Below are positions 22,548 to 30,498 of a DNA stretch of 32,839 nt, in pieces. The notes under the pieces are model-generated. The model ran no database searches. It was given only the letters and a program-made list of their open reading frames with translations, and was not told the DNA's origin. Origin of the DNA: Candidatus Mediterraneibacter avicola (lineage in GTDB: Bacteria > Bacillota > Clostridia > Lachnospirales > Lachnospiraceae); assembly GCA_019115385.1 (NCBI GenBank), contig DXDR01000044.1, positions 1 through 32,839 of the forward strand, in the 5' to 3' direction. The number at the start of each line of letters is the position of its first letter. Position 1 is the first letter of the stretch. The position numbers and the translations under genes are program-made.

Positions 22548-24428
22548 TTAAACCTTGTCCCTGTTACTCCTTTTTTTCTCCACCGTCACTCTTACCCCCT
22601 CTTCTGTATTTTCTACCTTCAGTTCCGCGCCATGCAGGGCAAAGATCTGACGCGCCAGATAAAGTCCCATGCCCAGATGCTTCTCCCGGCCTCCCCTGCT
22701 CTGATTTACGGTGTAAAACATCTCGCACACATGAGGCAGATGTTCCGGCGGTATATTGTCTCCTGTATTCTCTATCGTACAGATTCCCTTCTTAAGAACA
22801 ATCCGGATGCGTCCCTCTTCCCGGTTATAGGACACGGCATTGGAGAGGATGGCAAAAAACGCCTGCTCCAGCAGTTTCCGGTCCGCCGGAAGCATCCAGT
22901 CATCCTCGCACCGAAGTGTTACGTTCAGTCTCTTCTCCTCGGTCTGGACTTCCAGACGGTCCATTTCATCCTCAATTACACTTCTCACGGATATCAGTAC
23001 ATCCCCGATCTTTACCTGCTTCCAGTCCGCTGCTTTGGATGTGGTTATCATCTCTTTGACAAGATCGTCTATTTCCTCGGTCTGGCGAATGATCTGATCC
23101 AGATAATACTCCCTCTTTTTCGTCTCCGGATTCTCCTTCATATTTTCCGAAAAGCCCCGGATCACACTGATGGGAGTCTTGATCTCATGGGCCATTATAT
23201 TGATAAAATCTCTCCTCTGAGCTTCCAGCCGTTCTCTCTGCCGGTAATTACGCTCCGTGAGCCAGAGCGTAAACGCCGCGCAGGCCGCAAGGAAGATAAG
23301 ATTTCCCAGCCAGATATACTTCTGGCTGTCCAGCGCCGCCATCCAGGGATGCTCTTCTATCCGCAGTACCAGAGCATATCTTTCATATGGTTCCGACTGA
23401 TAGGGCGGGGTAATCGCAGTCCGGATCTCATAACGGCTGTTGCTGCCGGTCTGCTCCCAGAATCCGGATATCATCCCAGGCTCGGACTTATATTTCTCCA
23501 GGTCAAACTTTTCCGGGTAATCCTGAAAAAACGGATCGTCTATCCACCTCTCCCAGGTGTGATATCCGGCGTACATCCCCGGCATATCCATTTCCGCCGA
23601 CTGCCATCTTTCATCTGGTCCTGCCTGCGGGGCAGACGGATTTTCCCATCTCCACACCTCTTCTTCCCCCGCTTTAACGCTGATCGTTCTCATGCCGTCC
23701 GGTTCTGATGAACTGATGGTTTGGTCCGTGTCATCCGAATCCGATGAAATACTGTCCCCGTCTTCTTTATCCAGATCAGACTGGATTTTTTCCAGCATTT
23801 CCTCCTCTTCTTCCTCACGCACTGTATAAGTTTTCCAGTGTATCTGGTTCACCCTGATCTGTGCCGGAATATTTCCATCAGTCAGCAGCACCTCAAACTC
23901 ATATTGGGGAACTGCTGTTCCTTCCTCCGGTGCGTTTTCAGCATTTACCCTTTCAAAATCCGCCAGCTGCCAGATCTCGTCCTCTGTCAGCAGCTCGTCC
24001 AGATTCACATATATATACGGCAGCGCTTCCCAGTCATCCACCATTACTCTGAGACAATTTGAACTCTGCATCAGCAGATTCCCTTCTGCATCATATATGG
24101 CTCCCGACATAAGATAGTAACCGGACTGATCAGAATTCCCCCATGAATTCATTGCGTCTTCCAGATATCCCTCATTATATTCCGGGCCTGTAGGGCTTGA
24201 AACTCTGTATCCTTTTTCTTCATAGACAAAACTGTAATTTTCAAAAGCGCCTATTGTATTGATGAGCATCCGTCCATATTCTTCCTCTATGTCCTGCTCT
24301 TCCCTCCAGGTCACAAACAGCATGCTGATCATATACACGGCGAGGAAAACAAAAACAATGCTCAGGCAGACTTTCTTCCCCATATATAAAGTTTTCGCCC
24401 TCTTTGCTGCCCGCTCTTTCCTTTTCAC
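22548..24428 (-). CDS. Sensor histidine kinase with a large acidic extracellular domain
   Basis: 626 residues from a GTG at 24428 that overlaps the regulator stop (GTGA), after GGAGGTGGAGCC. One helix at about 20-40 and another at about 371-390 enclose about 330 extracellular residues. The histidine box is MAHEIKTP (H414), the N box is AILSNAVSYN (around 529) and the G box is GMGLYLA (586-588). The extracellular domain has a strongly acidic, serine-rich stretch at about 205-243 (EEEEEE, then SSDSDDTD). It should autophosphorylate and pass phosphate to the regulator encoded just upstream. An acidic sensor patch suggests sensing of cationic peptides, as inferred from PhoQ-like proteins. Confidence 0.9.
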   Translation of the reverse strand: MKRKERAAKRAKTLYMGKKVCLSIVFVFLAVYMISMLFVTWREEQDIEEEYGRMLINTIGAFENYSFVYEEKGYRVSSPTGPEYNEGYLEDAMNSWGNSDQSGYYLMSGAIYDAEGNLLMQSSNCLRVMVDDWEALPYIYVNLDELLTEDEIWQLADFERVNAENAPEEGTAVPQYEFEVLLTDGNIPAQIRVNQIHWKTYTVREEEEEEMLEKIQSDLDKEDGDSISSDSDDTDQTISSSEPDGMRTISVKAGEEEVWRWENPSAPQAGPDERWQSAEMDMPGMYAGYHTWERWIDDPFFQDYPEKFDLEKYKSEPGMISGFWEQTGSNSRYEIRTAITPPYQSEPYERYALVLRIEEHPWMAALDSQKYIWLGNLIFLAACAAFTLWLTERNYRQRERLEAQRRDFINIMAHEIKTPISVIRGFSENMKENPETKKREYYLDQIIRQTEEIDDLVKEMITTSKAADWKQVKIGDVLISVRSVIEDEMDRLEVQTEEKRLNVTLRCEDDWMLPADRKLLEQAFFAILSNAVSYNREEGRIRIVLKKGICTIENTGDNIPPEHLPHVCEMFYTVNQSRGGREKHLGMGLYLARQIFALHGAELKVENTEEGVRVTVEKKRSNRDKV

Positions 24429-25099
24429 GGCTCCACCTCCATCCGGTACCCGGTCTTTCTCGCCGTCTGTATCATACACCTGCTGCCCTGCAGGAACTTC
24501 CGGAGTTTCTTGATATGGTTGTCCACTACCCGCTCATTTCCTTCAAAATCATAGCCCCAGAACCGGGTCAGAAGCTGATCTCTTGTAAAGATCCGGTTCG
24601 GATTTTCCAGAAAGAACCGGAGCAGTTCATATTCCTTCGGCGGCAGTTCACACTTCTGTCCGCAGATCATCACCTGTCCGGTGCGAAGATCCATCTCCAC
24701 CCCGCCTTTCTTCAGTTTCTCCATCGGCCGCTCACCCCGGAGCCGCGCCATCATGGCCATAATCTTCGCATACAGCGCCGGAAGCGAAAAAGGCTTTGTA
24801 ATATAATCGTCCGCTCCCGCCGCATACCCGGCCAGTTCGTCTTCTTCCAGTACCCGGGCGGTAATAAAAAATATGGGAATATCGCTGTTCTGCCGGATTT
24901 TCCGGCACACTTCAAACCCGTTCATCTCCGGCAGCATCACATCCAGCAGGATCATCTGGTAACTGCCTGCCTCCATCTTTTCCACAGCGGTCATGCCGTC
25001 GTGAACCTGCTCCGCTTCCCAACCCTTTCCTTCAAAAAAATCACTCACTGCTTCCGCAAGGAGCAGATCATCTTCCACGATCAGAATCTTCAGTTTCAT
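24425..25099 (-). CDS. OmpR-family response regulator
   Basis: 224 residues with AAAGGGAAAGAGAC before the ATG. The receiver has the acidic pocket E9-D10-D11, the phospho-acceptor D53 in ILLDVMLP, T80 and K102 (ITKPF). The C-terminal winged helix has LPPKEYELLRFFLENPNRIFTRDQLL and VDNHIKKLRKFL. It should bind DNA when phosphorylated by the kinase and control the operon that includes the ABC genes. It is the first gene of the four-gene group. Confidence 0.93.
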   Translation of the reverse strand: MKLKILIVEDDLLLAEAVSDFFEGKGWEAEQVHDGMTAVEKMEAGSYQMILLDVMLPEMNGFEVCRKIRQNSDIPIFFITARVLEEDELAGYAAGADDYITKPFSLPALYAKIMAMMARLRGERPMEKLKKGGVEMDLRTGQVMICGQKCELPPKEYELLRFFLENPNRIFTRDQLLTRFWGYDFEGNERVVDNHIKKLRKFLQGSRCMIQTARKTGYRMEVEP

Positions 25100-25380
25100 G
25101 TCTCTTTCCCTTTAGATATAAGAATTGTTCTATCCGCAATCACCGCAAGCGCCAAAGGTACATTCCGGGATTGTAAGCGGTCGCCAGGGTCTCGGGCAAG
25201 CCCGGACTTTGGCTTGTCGTTAGTACAAATAATACAGAAAAATTATATCCTTTCTGTATCCCCTGACACAATACGTAATAACACACGATACGCAAAACTT
25301 ATATGTCAGTCTGACATATGCTATTTTATTAGAAAAGGAGAAACCAGGAGCGGTTTGCCCCACAGGTAATTGACTGTTAC
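25100..25380. other. Intergenic region upstream of the two-component operon: promoter, hairpins, palindrome
   Basis: This gap of about 316 bases (to 25415) holds no gene. A minus-strand -10 TATAAT (25242-25247) with -35-like TTGTGT (25266-25271, 18-base spacer) would give a leader of about 140 bases for the regulator. In that leader CGGGC/GCCCG (25193-25204) and CAAGCC/GGCTTG (25197-25216) share bases and cannot form together. At 25301-25319 lies a perfect 19-bp palindrome with core TGTCAGTCTGACA, whose half-sites are the TGACA boxes in the opposite orientation. Confidence 0.45.
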
Positions 25381-25415
25381 TCAAAACAGCCGTCACATGT
25401 GCGAGATGTGGCGGC
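25381..25415 (-). terminator. Terminator of the holin-like peptide gene
   Basis: GCCGTCACAT (25389-25398) pairs with ATGTGGCGGC (25406-25415), with one G-T pair and a 7-base loop; on the minus strand a TGTTTTGAG stretch follows. It starts immediately after the stop of the 32-residue peptide. Confidence 0.65.
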
Positions 25416-25514
25416 CTATTTCTTTCCCCTGAAAATCTGATAACACAGACTGACAAGGGCGGCAATGAAAATTAACAACTGGATCAGGTCCGAATATGTA
25501 ATATTCACTGGCAT
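25416..25514 (-). CDS. Small holin-like membrane peptide, possible type I toxin
   Basis: A 32-residue peptide starting MPVNITYSDL, with one hydrophobic helix (LIQLLIFIAALVSLCYQIF) and a basic end (RGKK). This shape, polar start plus one helix plus lysine end, is that of the putative holin-like toxins of Firmicutes (TxpA/BsrG-like class). The frame continues upstream to 25661, but that part has no coding character. The Shine-Dalgarno (AGAGGG) is nearly adjacent to the ATG, a poor distance, which would fit tight translation control. A terminator follows directly. A possible antisense RNA covers its start. Toxicity is not shown by the sequence. Confidence 0.5.
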   Translation of the reverse strand: MPVNITYSDLIQLLIFIAALVSLCYQIFRGKK

Positions 25515-25590
25515 CCCTCTTTCTTCTGTCAGCGTCTCAGAACCCTCGTCGAAATCGAAAAAGGCGGCATTTCTGCTCTGCCGCCTTTTT
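25507..25590 (+). ncRNA. Predicted antisense RNA over the 5' end of the holin-like peptide gene
   Basis: On the plus strand TTAACA (25472-25477), a 17-base spacer and TATGTA (25495-25500) form a weak promoter. Transcription from about 25507 would run over the peptide's start codon and ribosome site and stop at the strong hairpin at 25558-25590. The -10 is poor, so this is a hypothesis based on layout. Confidence 0.25.
25558..25590. terminator. Strong bidirectional terminator
   Basis: AAAAAGGCGGCA (25558-25569) and TGCCGCCTTTTT (25579-25590) form a perfect 12-bp stem with a 9-base loop, with A and T tracts on both sides. On the minus strand it ends the KPVIYLYP-family gene (stop 25645). On the plus strand it would end the predicted antisense RNA. 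Confidence 0.85.
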
Positions 25591-25644
25591 GCGGATACTA
25601 TTCCGGCCTGTTCTGAGTCAGGCGGATATTCGCAGTCCGCTATG

Positions 25645-26292
25645 CTACTTACCCACTTCACAGCCGCCCCATTCTACTACCGTAAATCCCTTTCTGACCG
25701 GAGCGCTGAGTTTCTGTTCCGGTATCTCCTGCCGGCTGTCTGCCGGCCGATACGCCATAAATACATGGATTACTGTATCCGGCTCCGGTTCAATGATAAG
25801 TCCGGCATGTTCCGTATAGGCTTCTGTCTGAAAAGAAATCAGATTGTACGCATTGGCCTCCAGCCTGGGCAGCCAGTATACGATAAATTCGTTAGCCTCC
25901 CTGCGTGTAAGCCCCAGTTCTGCAAGCGCTCCTTCCAGGAACTCTGCGGAATCTTCTCCTGCAATGCAAAATCCTTCCGAAAAATCATATTCCCTGTCTG
26001 ACGTTCCTTCCCAGTAAAGATAATTGTATTCCATCCCCGTCTTGTCAGTGAGCCTTCCATCCGGTTTCGCCGTGATCTCCCATCCCTCTTTGTACTCCGG
26101 GTAAGTGCACGTCAGTTCTCCGTCATAATCCAGCCGTACTGATACTTCCTGCTCCTGTTCAGGATACAGATAGATAACCGGCTTTGCATCCTCCAAAGAC
26201 TGGCTGCCTGCCAGGAACCGTCCGAAAAGGATAAGCAGACCAACCACCGCGATACAGATTACCAATAAAATCACATAATAAAATTTTTTCAT
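25645..26292 (-). CDS. Membrane-anchored protein of unknown function, KPVIYLYP family
   Basis: 215 residues from the ATG at 26292, which follows AAAGGAGAGC; the 26328 codon is not needed. One N-terminal helix (FYYVILLVICIAVVGLLILF) is followed by an outward-facing domain beginning AKPVIYLYPEQEQEVSVRLDYDG-like. It continues with YNYLYWEG, DFSEGFCIAGED, LGLTRREANEFIVYWLPRLE and ends FTVVEWGG. I recognise these motifs from a conserved family of secreted or anchored bacterial proteins with no known role. It stands alone between two intergenic regions and has its own terminator. Confidence 0.8.
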   Translation of the reverse strand: MKKFYYVILLVICIAVVGLLILFGRFLAGSQSLEDAKPVIYLYPEQEQEVSVRLDYDGELTCTYPEYKEGWEITAKPDGRLTDKTGMEYNYLYWEGTSDREYDFSEGFCIAGEDSAEFLEGALAELGLTRREANEFIVYWLPRLEANAYNLISFQTEAYTEHAGLIIEPEPDTVIHVFMAYRPADSRQEIPEQKLSAPVRKGFTVVEWGGCEVGK

Positions 26293-26597
26293 ATAGCTCT
26301 CCTTTCCTGACTCAGTATACATATCCATATCATGCTGACCGTCCTGCCCTTATGCCATGACTTTGGCATTGTCCACAAACGCATTTGCTAACATGACTTT
26401 GCACAGCCTTTCTAAAATATAGAAAGCAGGGATTTCCTACTCCTATTATGCTCAGAACGAGCGAAAAAATCAACGGGAACCGCTGAAATTATATTTTCAG
26501 AGCCAGTACAAGCCGCAAGATTGTAGCTTTTTTGTGAATTTAATTAAAAAAGTCCCTGGCAACTCGTTTCGGGGAAAACAAGCTGATATAAATTCTT
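26293..26597. other. Intergenic region with several small inverted and direct repeats
   Basis: No gene is seen in these 305 bases. ATGCCA/TGGCAT (26352-26369), CTTTCTA/TAGAAAG (26408-26426) and CTGAAA/TTTCAG (26483-26500) are short inverted repeats. CATGACTTTG occurs twice, at 26356-26365 and 26392-26401. A minus-strand TATACT near 26317 could serve the gene at 26292. No clear terminator for the MATE gene ending at 26598 was found. Confidence 0.4.
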
Positions 26598-28040
26598 TTA
26601 TGCTTTTTTGATCTTTTTGAGCGTTTTCTTAAACTGAACCGAAAACAGGATCGCCGTAAATGTTACCGCCAGCGCATCTGCGATCGGCTCTGCCATATAG
26701 ACCGCCATCGTCTTGTCCGAGCTGAAGATCTGCGGCATGATATAGATAAGCGGGATCAGCAGGACAAATTTCCTCATCACAGCTACAACGATTGATTCTG
26801 CCGCTTTCCCCAGTGCATTAAATGTCATCTGGCATGCCATCTGTATCCCGAACAGCAGCATGGCGCCCATATAGACGCGAAGCGCCGTTTTTGTATAATC
26901 CATCAGATGTGCATCGGAAGTAAACATGGAGGCAAATCCGCCCGGGAGCAGCATGACAAAGAGCCATAACAGAACCGAATATGCCAGGCTGACTTTGAGC
27001 AGCAGCTGAAACGCTTCCCTCACTCTCCCCGGGTCGCCCGCTCCATAACTGTAACTGATGATAGGCTGGGCGCCCTGCCCCAGTCCCTGGAGCGGGAGCA
27101 TAGCAAACTGCATAACACTTGTAAGGATCGTCATCGCTCCTACCGCGATATCTCCTCCATATTTTTGCAGAGAACTGTTAAAGCATACGGAAATCACGCT
27201 TTCGCTTGCCTGCATGATAAAAGTCGCAACTCCCAGCGCCAGACAGGGAAGTATGATCTTTGGCGTAAGCCCCAGATTCTTTTTCTTTATTTTCAGGAAC
27301 GTCTTCTTTCCGCACAGAAAACTTACCACCCAGATACAGGAAAGAGCCTGTGAAATGATCGTTGCCAGGGCGGCTCCTCTCACATCCATGTGAAATCCGA
27401 ATATGAAGACCGGATCCAGGATGATGTTGGCCACCGCGCCGATCAGGACGGAAAACATCCCGGTCTTTGCAAATCCCTGAGCCGTGATAAAGGCGTTCAT
27501 TCCGAGAGTGATCTCCACAAAAATCGTTCCCAGCGCATAGATGTTCATATAATCCACGCCATATTCGATCGTTTTCCTGCTTGCTCCAAACGCCATGAGG
27601 AAGTCCCGGTTCCAGATCAGCAGCACAACTGTCAGTATGATGGAAATAATGATCTGAAGCACAAAACAGTTCCCCAGCGTCTTTTCTGCCGACTCCTTAT
27701 CCTGTTTTCCCATGAAAATGGATGCTCTCGGTGCTCCTCCATATCCCACCAGCGCCGCAAAGGCGGAAACGATCATGATAAGCGGCATACACACGCCTAC
27801 TCCGGTCAGCGCTGTCGCGCCAATATTCGGAATATGTCCGATATAAATCCTGTCTACAATATTATACAGCATATTGATCAGCTGAGCTGTCACTGTCGGA
27901 AGCGCCAGCCTGAGGAGCAGCTTTCCCAGCGGTTCCGTCCGCAGAAACTCCTTGTCTGTATCTGCGCTGCCCGCACTGCTGAGCTCTTTTTTCCCCGCTT
28001 CATCCCCGATGTCTTTTTGGTCCTGTTCTTTATATCCCAT
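26598..28040 (-). CDS. MATE-family efflux transporter (MepA-like)
   Basis: 480 residues with a charged N-terminal tail of about 35 residues, then 12 membrane helices in two halves (LALPTVTAQLINMLYNIVDRIYIG, and LQGLGQGAQPIISYSYGAG in the second half). The ATG overlaps the stop of the MarR gene (TAATG) and GGAGCG lies just before, so the two are translationally coupled. MepA-type pumps export cationic drugs and dyes, and in S. aureus mepA is in an operon with the MarR-type repressor mepR; the layout here is the same. It is not closely similar to the MATE gene at 16699. Confidence 0.92.
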   Translation of the reverse strand: MGYKEQDQKDIGDEAGKKELSSAGSADTDKEFLRTEPLGKLLLRLALPTVTAQLINMLYNIVDRIYIGHIPNIGATALTGVGVCMPLIMIVSAFAALVGYGGAPRASIFMGKQDKESAEKTLGNCFVLQIIISIILTVVLLIWNRDFLMAFGASRKTIEYGVDYMNIYALGTIFVEITLGMNAFITAQGFAKTGMFSVLIGAVANIILDPVFIFGFHMDVRGAALATIISQALSCIWVVSFLCGKKTFLKIKKKNLGLTPKIILPCLALGVATFIMQASESVISVCFNSSLQKYGGDIAVGAMTILTSVMQFAMLPLQGLGQGAQPIISYSYGAGDPGRVREAFQLLLKVSLAYSVLLWLFVMLLPGGFASMFTSDAHLMDYTKTALRVYMGAMLLFGIQMACQMTFNALGKAAESIVVAVMRKFVLLIPLIYIMPQIFSSDKTMAVYMAEPIADALAVTFTAILFSVQFKKTLKKIKKA

Positions 28041-28486
28041 TATTTTTCGCTCCTTTCCATGGCTCTCTTCGTATTGTCAAACAGCCGGGTAAAAAACCGG
28101 TCATGTATTTCCAGCTCTTCTTTTGTAAATCCCTCCAGGATCGCATCCACAAATTCTTCTTTCACCTCGTCGATGCTTTCCGTTACCGGATCAGCCTGAG
28201 GCTTTAATCTAAGGTGAATCTTTCTCCGGTCTTCTGTATCCGGGAGCCTTTCCAGAAGCGATTTCTGTATCAGAGATTCAACCCCTTTTGATACCGCGCC
28301 TTTGGAAAGCAATCGCAGCTCCACGATATCCGCCGCCGTATCTTTTCCTGGATTATTCTGTAAAAAACTGATAATATCCGCCTCAATGAGCGTGAGATCA
28401 TGTTCCGTACAGACTTTTTTCAGCATCTTATCATACAGACGGAACAGGCTCCGCATTCCCATAAATAGTTCTGTAGTCTTTCTCAC
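28040..28486 (-). CDS. MarR-family regulator of the MATE pump
   Basis: 148 residues from a GTG at 28486, nine bases after GGAGG. The winged helix is central (LTLIEADIISFLQNNPGKDTAADIVELRLLSKGAVSKGVESLIQKSLLERLPDTEDRRKIHLRL-like, with the DRR wing). N- and C-terminal helices form the dimer. As the first gene of the operon it should repress itself and the pump through the palindrome in front of it, and be released by the pump's substrates. That role is taken from MepR-like systems. Confidence 0.9.
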   Translation of the reverse strand: MRKTTELFMGMRSLFRLYDKMLKKVCTEHDLTLIEADIISFLQNNPGKDTAADIVELRLLSKGAVSKGVESLIQKSLLERLPDTEDRRKIHLRLKPQADPVTESIDEVKEEFVDAILEGFTKEELEIHDRFFTRLFDNTKRAMERSEK

Positions 28487-28513
28487 CAGTGCGATCCTCC
28501 ATATAGTTTTTAT

Positions 28514-28576
28514 AGAAACAGTTTCTTTATAAACTTTTTCTAAAAAACATTATATCACTACATTTTCTAAAGTCAA
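28514..28576 (-). promoter_or_regulatory. marR-MATE promoter and palindromic operator
   Basis: On the minus strand, -35 TTGACT (28571-28576), a 16-base spacer and -10 TATAAT (28549-28554). Between the start site and the gene lies AGAAACAGTTTCT (28514-28526), a perfect palindrome with flanking TATA extensions. A repressor bound there would block the transcript. Confidence 0.75.
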
Positions 28577-28581
28577 GCAAA

Positions 28582-28620
28582 ACAGGGGCCGGACAAGGTT
28601 AAACCCTGTCCGGCCCCTTA
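28582..28620 (-). terminator. Terminator of the lipoprotein gene
   Basis: GGGGCCGGACA (28585-28595) pairs with TGTCCGGCCCC (28607-28617), extended by three pairs inside. The minus strand continues with TGTTTTGCTT. It ends the lipoprotein transcript immediately before the marR promoter. Confidence 0.8.
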
Positions 28621-28641
28621 CATTTTGTGCCGCTCTGATCT

Positions 28642-29121
28642 TTATCTGTCAAAGTTGCCAAATGTATTCCGAAGTTCTCCAGAAACATCCCCAGTTGCTA
28701 TCATGACATACTGTCTGTTTACCGCTTCGGCCGAAAACGGACCTCCCGTTTCAGCCGGAGTGGTATCTGTTTCAGCATAAGTAAATCCGACGCAGCCTCC
28801 GGTCGCCAATGAATCATATGGAAATGAATCCATATCATATTCATAAATTTCCACATTGGAATCTGGATAGCTGAACCCCTCGAGCGCTCCGACCTTTTCT
28901 GCGTTTACTTCTGTCCTCTCTCCGGCCAGAACGCCATTTTCGAGAAGATATGCCTCCAGGTCGGCCAGTGTAGTCTCGCTTGGGTACACCGTCGTCTCAA
29001 CCACCCTGGCAGTCCCGTCTGTGCTTTCATTTCCCTGCTTTTCTTCTACATCATTTCCGCAGGCTGACAACGCCGCTCCAAGAAGAAATGTAATAAATAA
29101 TAATGTTATCCTTTTTTTCAT
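28642..29121 (-). CDS. Small lipoprotein of unknown function
   Basis: 159 residues with AAAGGAAGTGAAGGG before the ATG. The N-terminus is a lipoprotein signal (MKKRITLLFITFLLGAALSAC) with the lipid-modified cysteine at 21. The mature part is acidic and has no motif I recognise. It contains FSYPDSNVEIYEYDMDSFPY and ends in TFGNFDR. It stands alone between its own terminator and the U32 gene and should be attached to the outside of the cytoplasmic membrane. Confidence 0.8.
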   Translation of the reverse strand: MKKRITLLFITFLLGAALSACGNDVEEKQGNESTDGTARVVETTVYPSETTLADLEAYLLENGVLAGERTEVNAEKVGALEGFSYPDSNVEIYEYDMDSFPYDSLATGGCVGFTYAETDTTPAETGGPFSAEAVNRQYVMIATGDVSGELRNTFGNFDR

Positions 29122-29268
29122 AACCCTTCACTTCCTTTCTTTCCGGCGTTCGCCTGATTTTTCAGCGCCGCCGTTTTTCTTTCATATCTTTTTCTGTATT
29201 TTTATGATATATAGGAAGTGTATCTTTTTTATATCCTTGTATCAGTCTTTCAGGAAATTTTATCTTAC

Positions 29269-30498
29269 TTATTCTTTCTCACTTCTCCTGAGGATGTCAT
29301 ATTTTTCCGGCGCTTCTGTGAGTTCCACATACAGTGTCTGCCTGGAATGGGGAGCGCTCTCCTGTTCTTCCCCGTCCTCATTTACGATCCGCTTTACTTT
29401 CGCCTCGATATTTCTTCCGTCCGGCTTCATGATCTCTATTGTCTCTCCAACCGAGAACTTGTTGCGCTGCTCGATCCTGCACAGTCCCTCCTTCACTTCA
29501 CCGACGATTCCCAGATAAGTGTACTCCTTCCGGTACGTATTGCTGTCATAGATCTGGGTGTTCTCGTCCGGCTTTCCAAAGAAGAAGCCTGTGGTAAACT
29601 GGCGGTACGTGCAGTTGGAGATCTGATCCAGATACCAGGGCATATTTTCCCGGTACAGCTGTGGATCTTTCTGATAATCGTCGATCGCCTTCCGGTAAGT
29701 GCGGGCCACTGTAGCCACATAGAGAGCAGTCTTCATACGTCCCTCGATCTTGAAGCTGTCGATTCCCGCGTCGATCAGTTCCGGGATGTACTCGATCATG
29801 CACAGATCTTTGGAGTTGAAAATATAGGTGCCTCTTTCATTCTCATAAACCGGCATATACTCTCCCGGCCTTGTCTCCTCCACCACTGCATATTTCCAGC
29901 GGCAGGGGTGGGTACACGCGCCCCGGTTGGCGTCCCTTCCGGTAAAGTAATTGCTCAGCAGGCATCGGCCCGAATAGGAGATGCACATAGCGCCATGGAT
30001 AAATGTCTCAATTTCCAGTTTTTCCGGGATATGCTCCCGCAGTTGTTTGATCTCCTGCATGGACAGTTCCCGGGCGGACACGACCCGGCTTGCCCCCTGG
30101 CGGTACCAGAAGTTATATGTGCCGTAGTTGGTATTGTTTGCCTGAGTGCTGATATGACGGTCGATCTCCGGGCAGATCTCCTTCGCAATATCAAAGACTC
30201 CCGGATCCGCAATGATCAGAGCGTCCGGCCGGATCTCCTTCAGTTCCCGGAAATATTCCCGCACGCCTTCCAGATCTTCATTATGAGCCAGAATATTTGC
30301 CGTTACATATACTTTTACATCATGGGCATGGGCAAATTCGATTCCTTCCTTCATCTCTTCCATGGAAAAGTTTTTTGCCTTTGCCCGCAGGCCAAACGCC
30401 TCCCCGCCGATATAGACCGCGTCCGCGCCGAATATAACCGCTGTTTTCAAGACTTCTAGGCTGCTTGCCGGGATCAGTAGTTCAGGATGTCTGCTCAT
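29269..30498 (-). CDS. trhP: U32 peptidase-family protein, likely tRNA U34 hydroxylase (TrhP type)
   Basis: 409 residues with AAGGAGAAAG before the ATG. The U32 signature is ETFIHGAMCISYSGRC (164-179), with further cysteines at 195 and 199 (GACTHPC) that fit an iron-sulfur site. The N-terminal half is a TIM barrel (ELLIPASSLEVLKTAVIFGADAVYIGG). The start overlaps the methyltransferase gene by 17 bases. In B. subtilis the neighbours yrrM (trmR) and yrrN-yrrO (trhP1-trhP2) act together to make 5-methoxyuridine at tRNA position 34. The length fits the TrhP2 (YrrO) type; there is no second U32 gene here. The peptidase name of the family is historical. Confidence 0.8.
   Translation of the reverse strand: MSRHPELLIPASSLEVLKTAVIFGADAVYIGGEAFGLRAKAKNFSMEEMKEGIEFAHAHDVKVYVTANILAHNEDLEGVREYFRELKEIRPDALIIADPGVFDIAKEICPEIDRHISTQANNTNYGTYNFWYRQGASRVVSARELSMQEIKQLREHIPEKLEIETFIHGAMCISYSGRCLLSNYFTGRDANRGACTHPCRWKYAVVEETRPGEYMPVYENERGTYIFNSKDLCMIEYIPELIDAGIDSFKIEGRMKTALYVATVARTYRKAIDDYQKDPQLYRENMPWYLDQISNCTYRQFTTGFFFGKPDENTQIYDSNTYRKEYTYLGIVGEVKEGLCRIEQRNKFSVGETIEIMKPDGRNIEAKVKRIVNEDGEEQESAPHSRQTLYVELTEAPEKYDILRRSEKE

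Noticed and set aside
21448-22551. A 367-codon open frame on the plus strand across the ABC ATPase and permease remnant
   Set aside because: It is antisense to a gene with clear Walker and signature motifs, has no family pattern and overlaps the end of the LysR gene.
22632-23708. A 358-codon plus-strand frame opposite the histidine kinase
   Set aside because: The kinase H, N and G boxes on the minus strand are decisive; the other frame has no motif.
29218-30459. A 413-codon plus-strand frame opposite the U32 gene
   Set aside because: The minus strand carries the U32 signature and cysteines with a good ribosome site; the plus-strand frame is a shadow.
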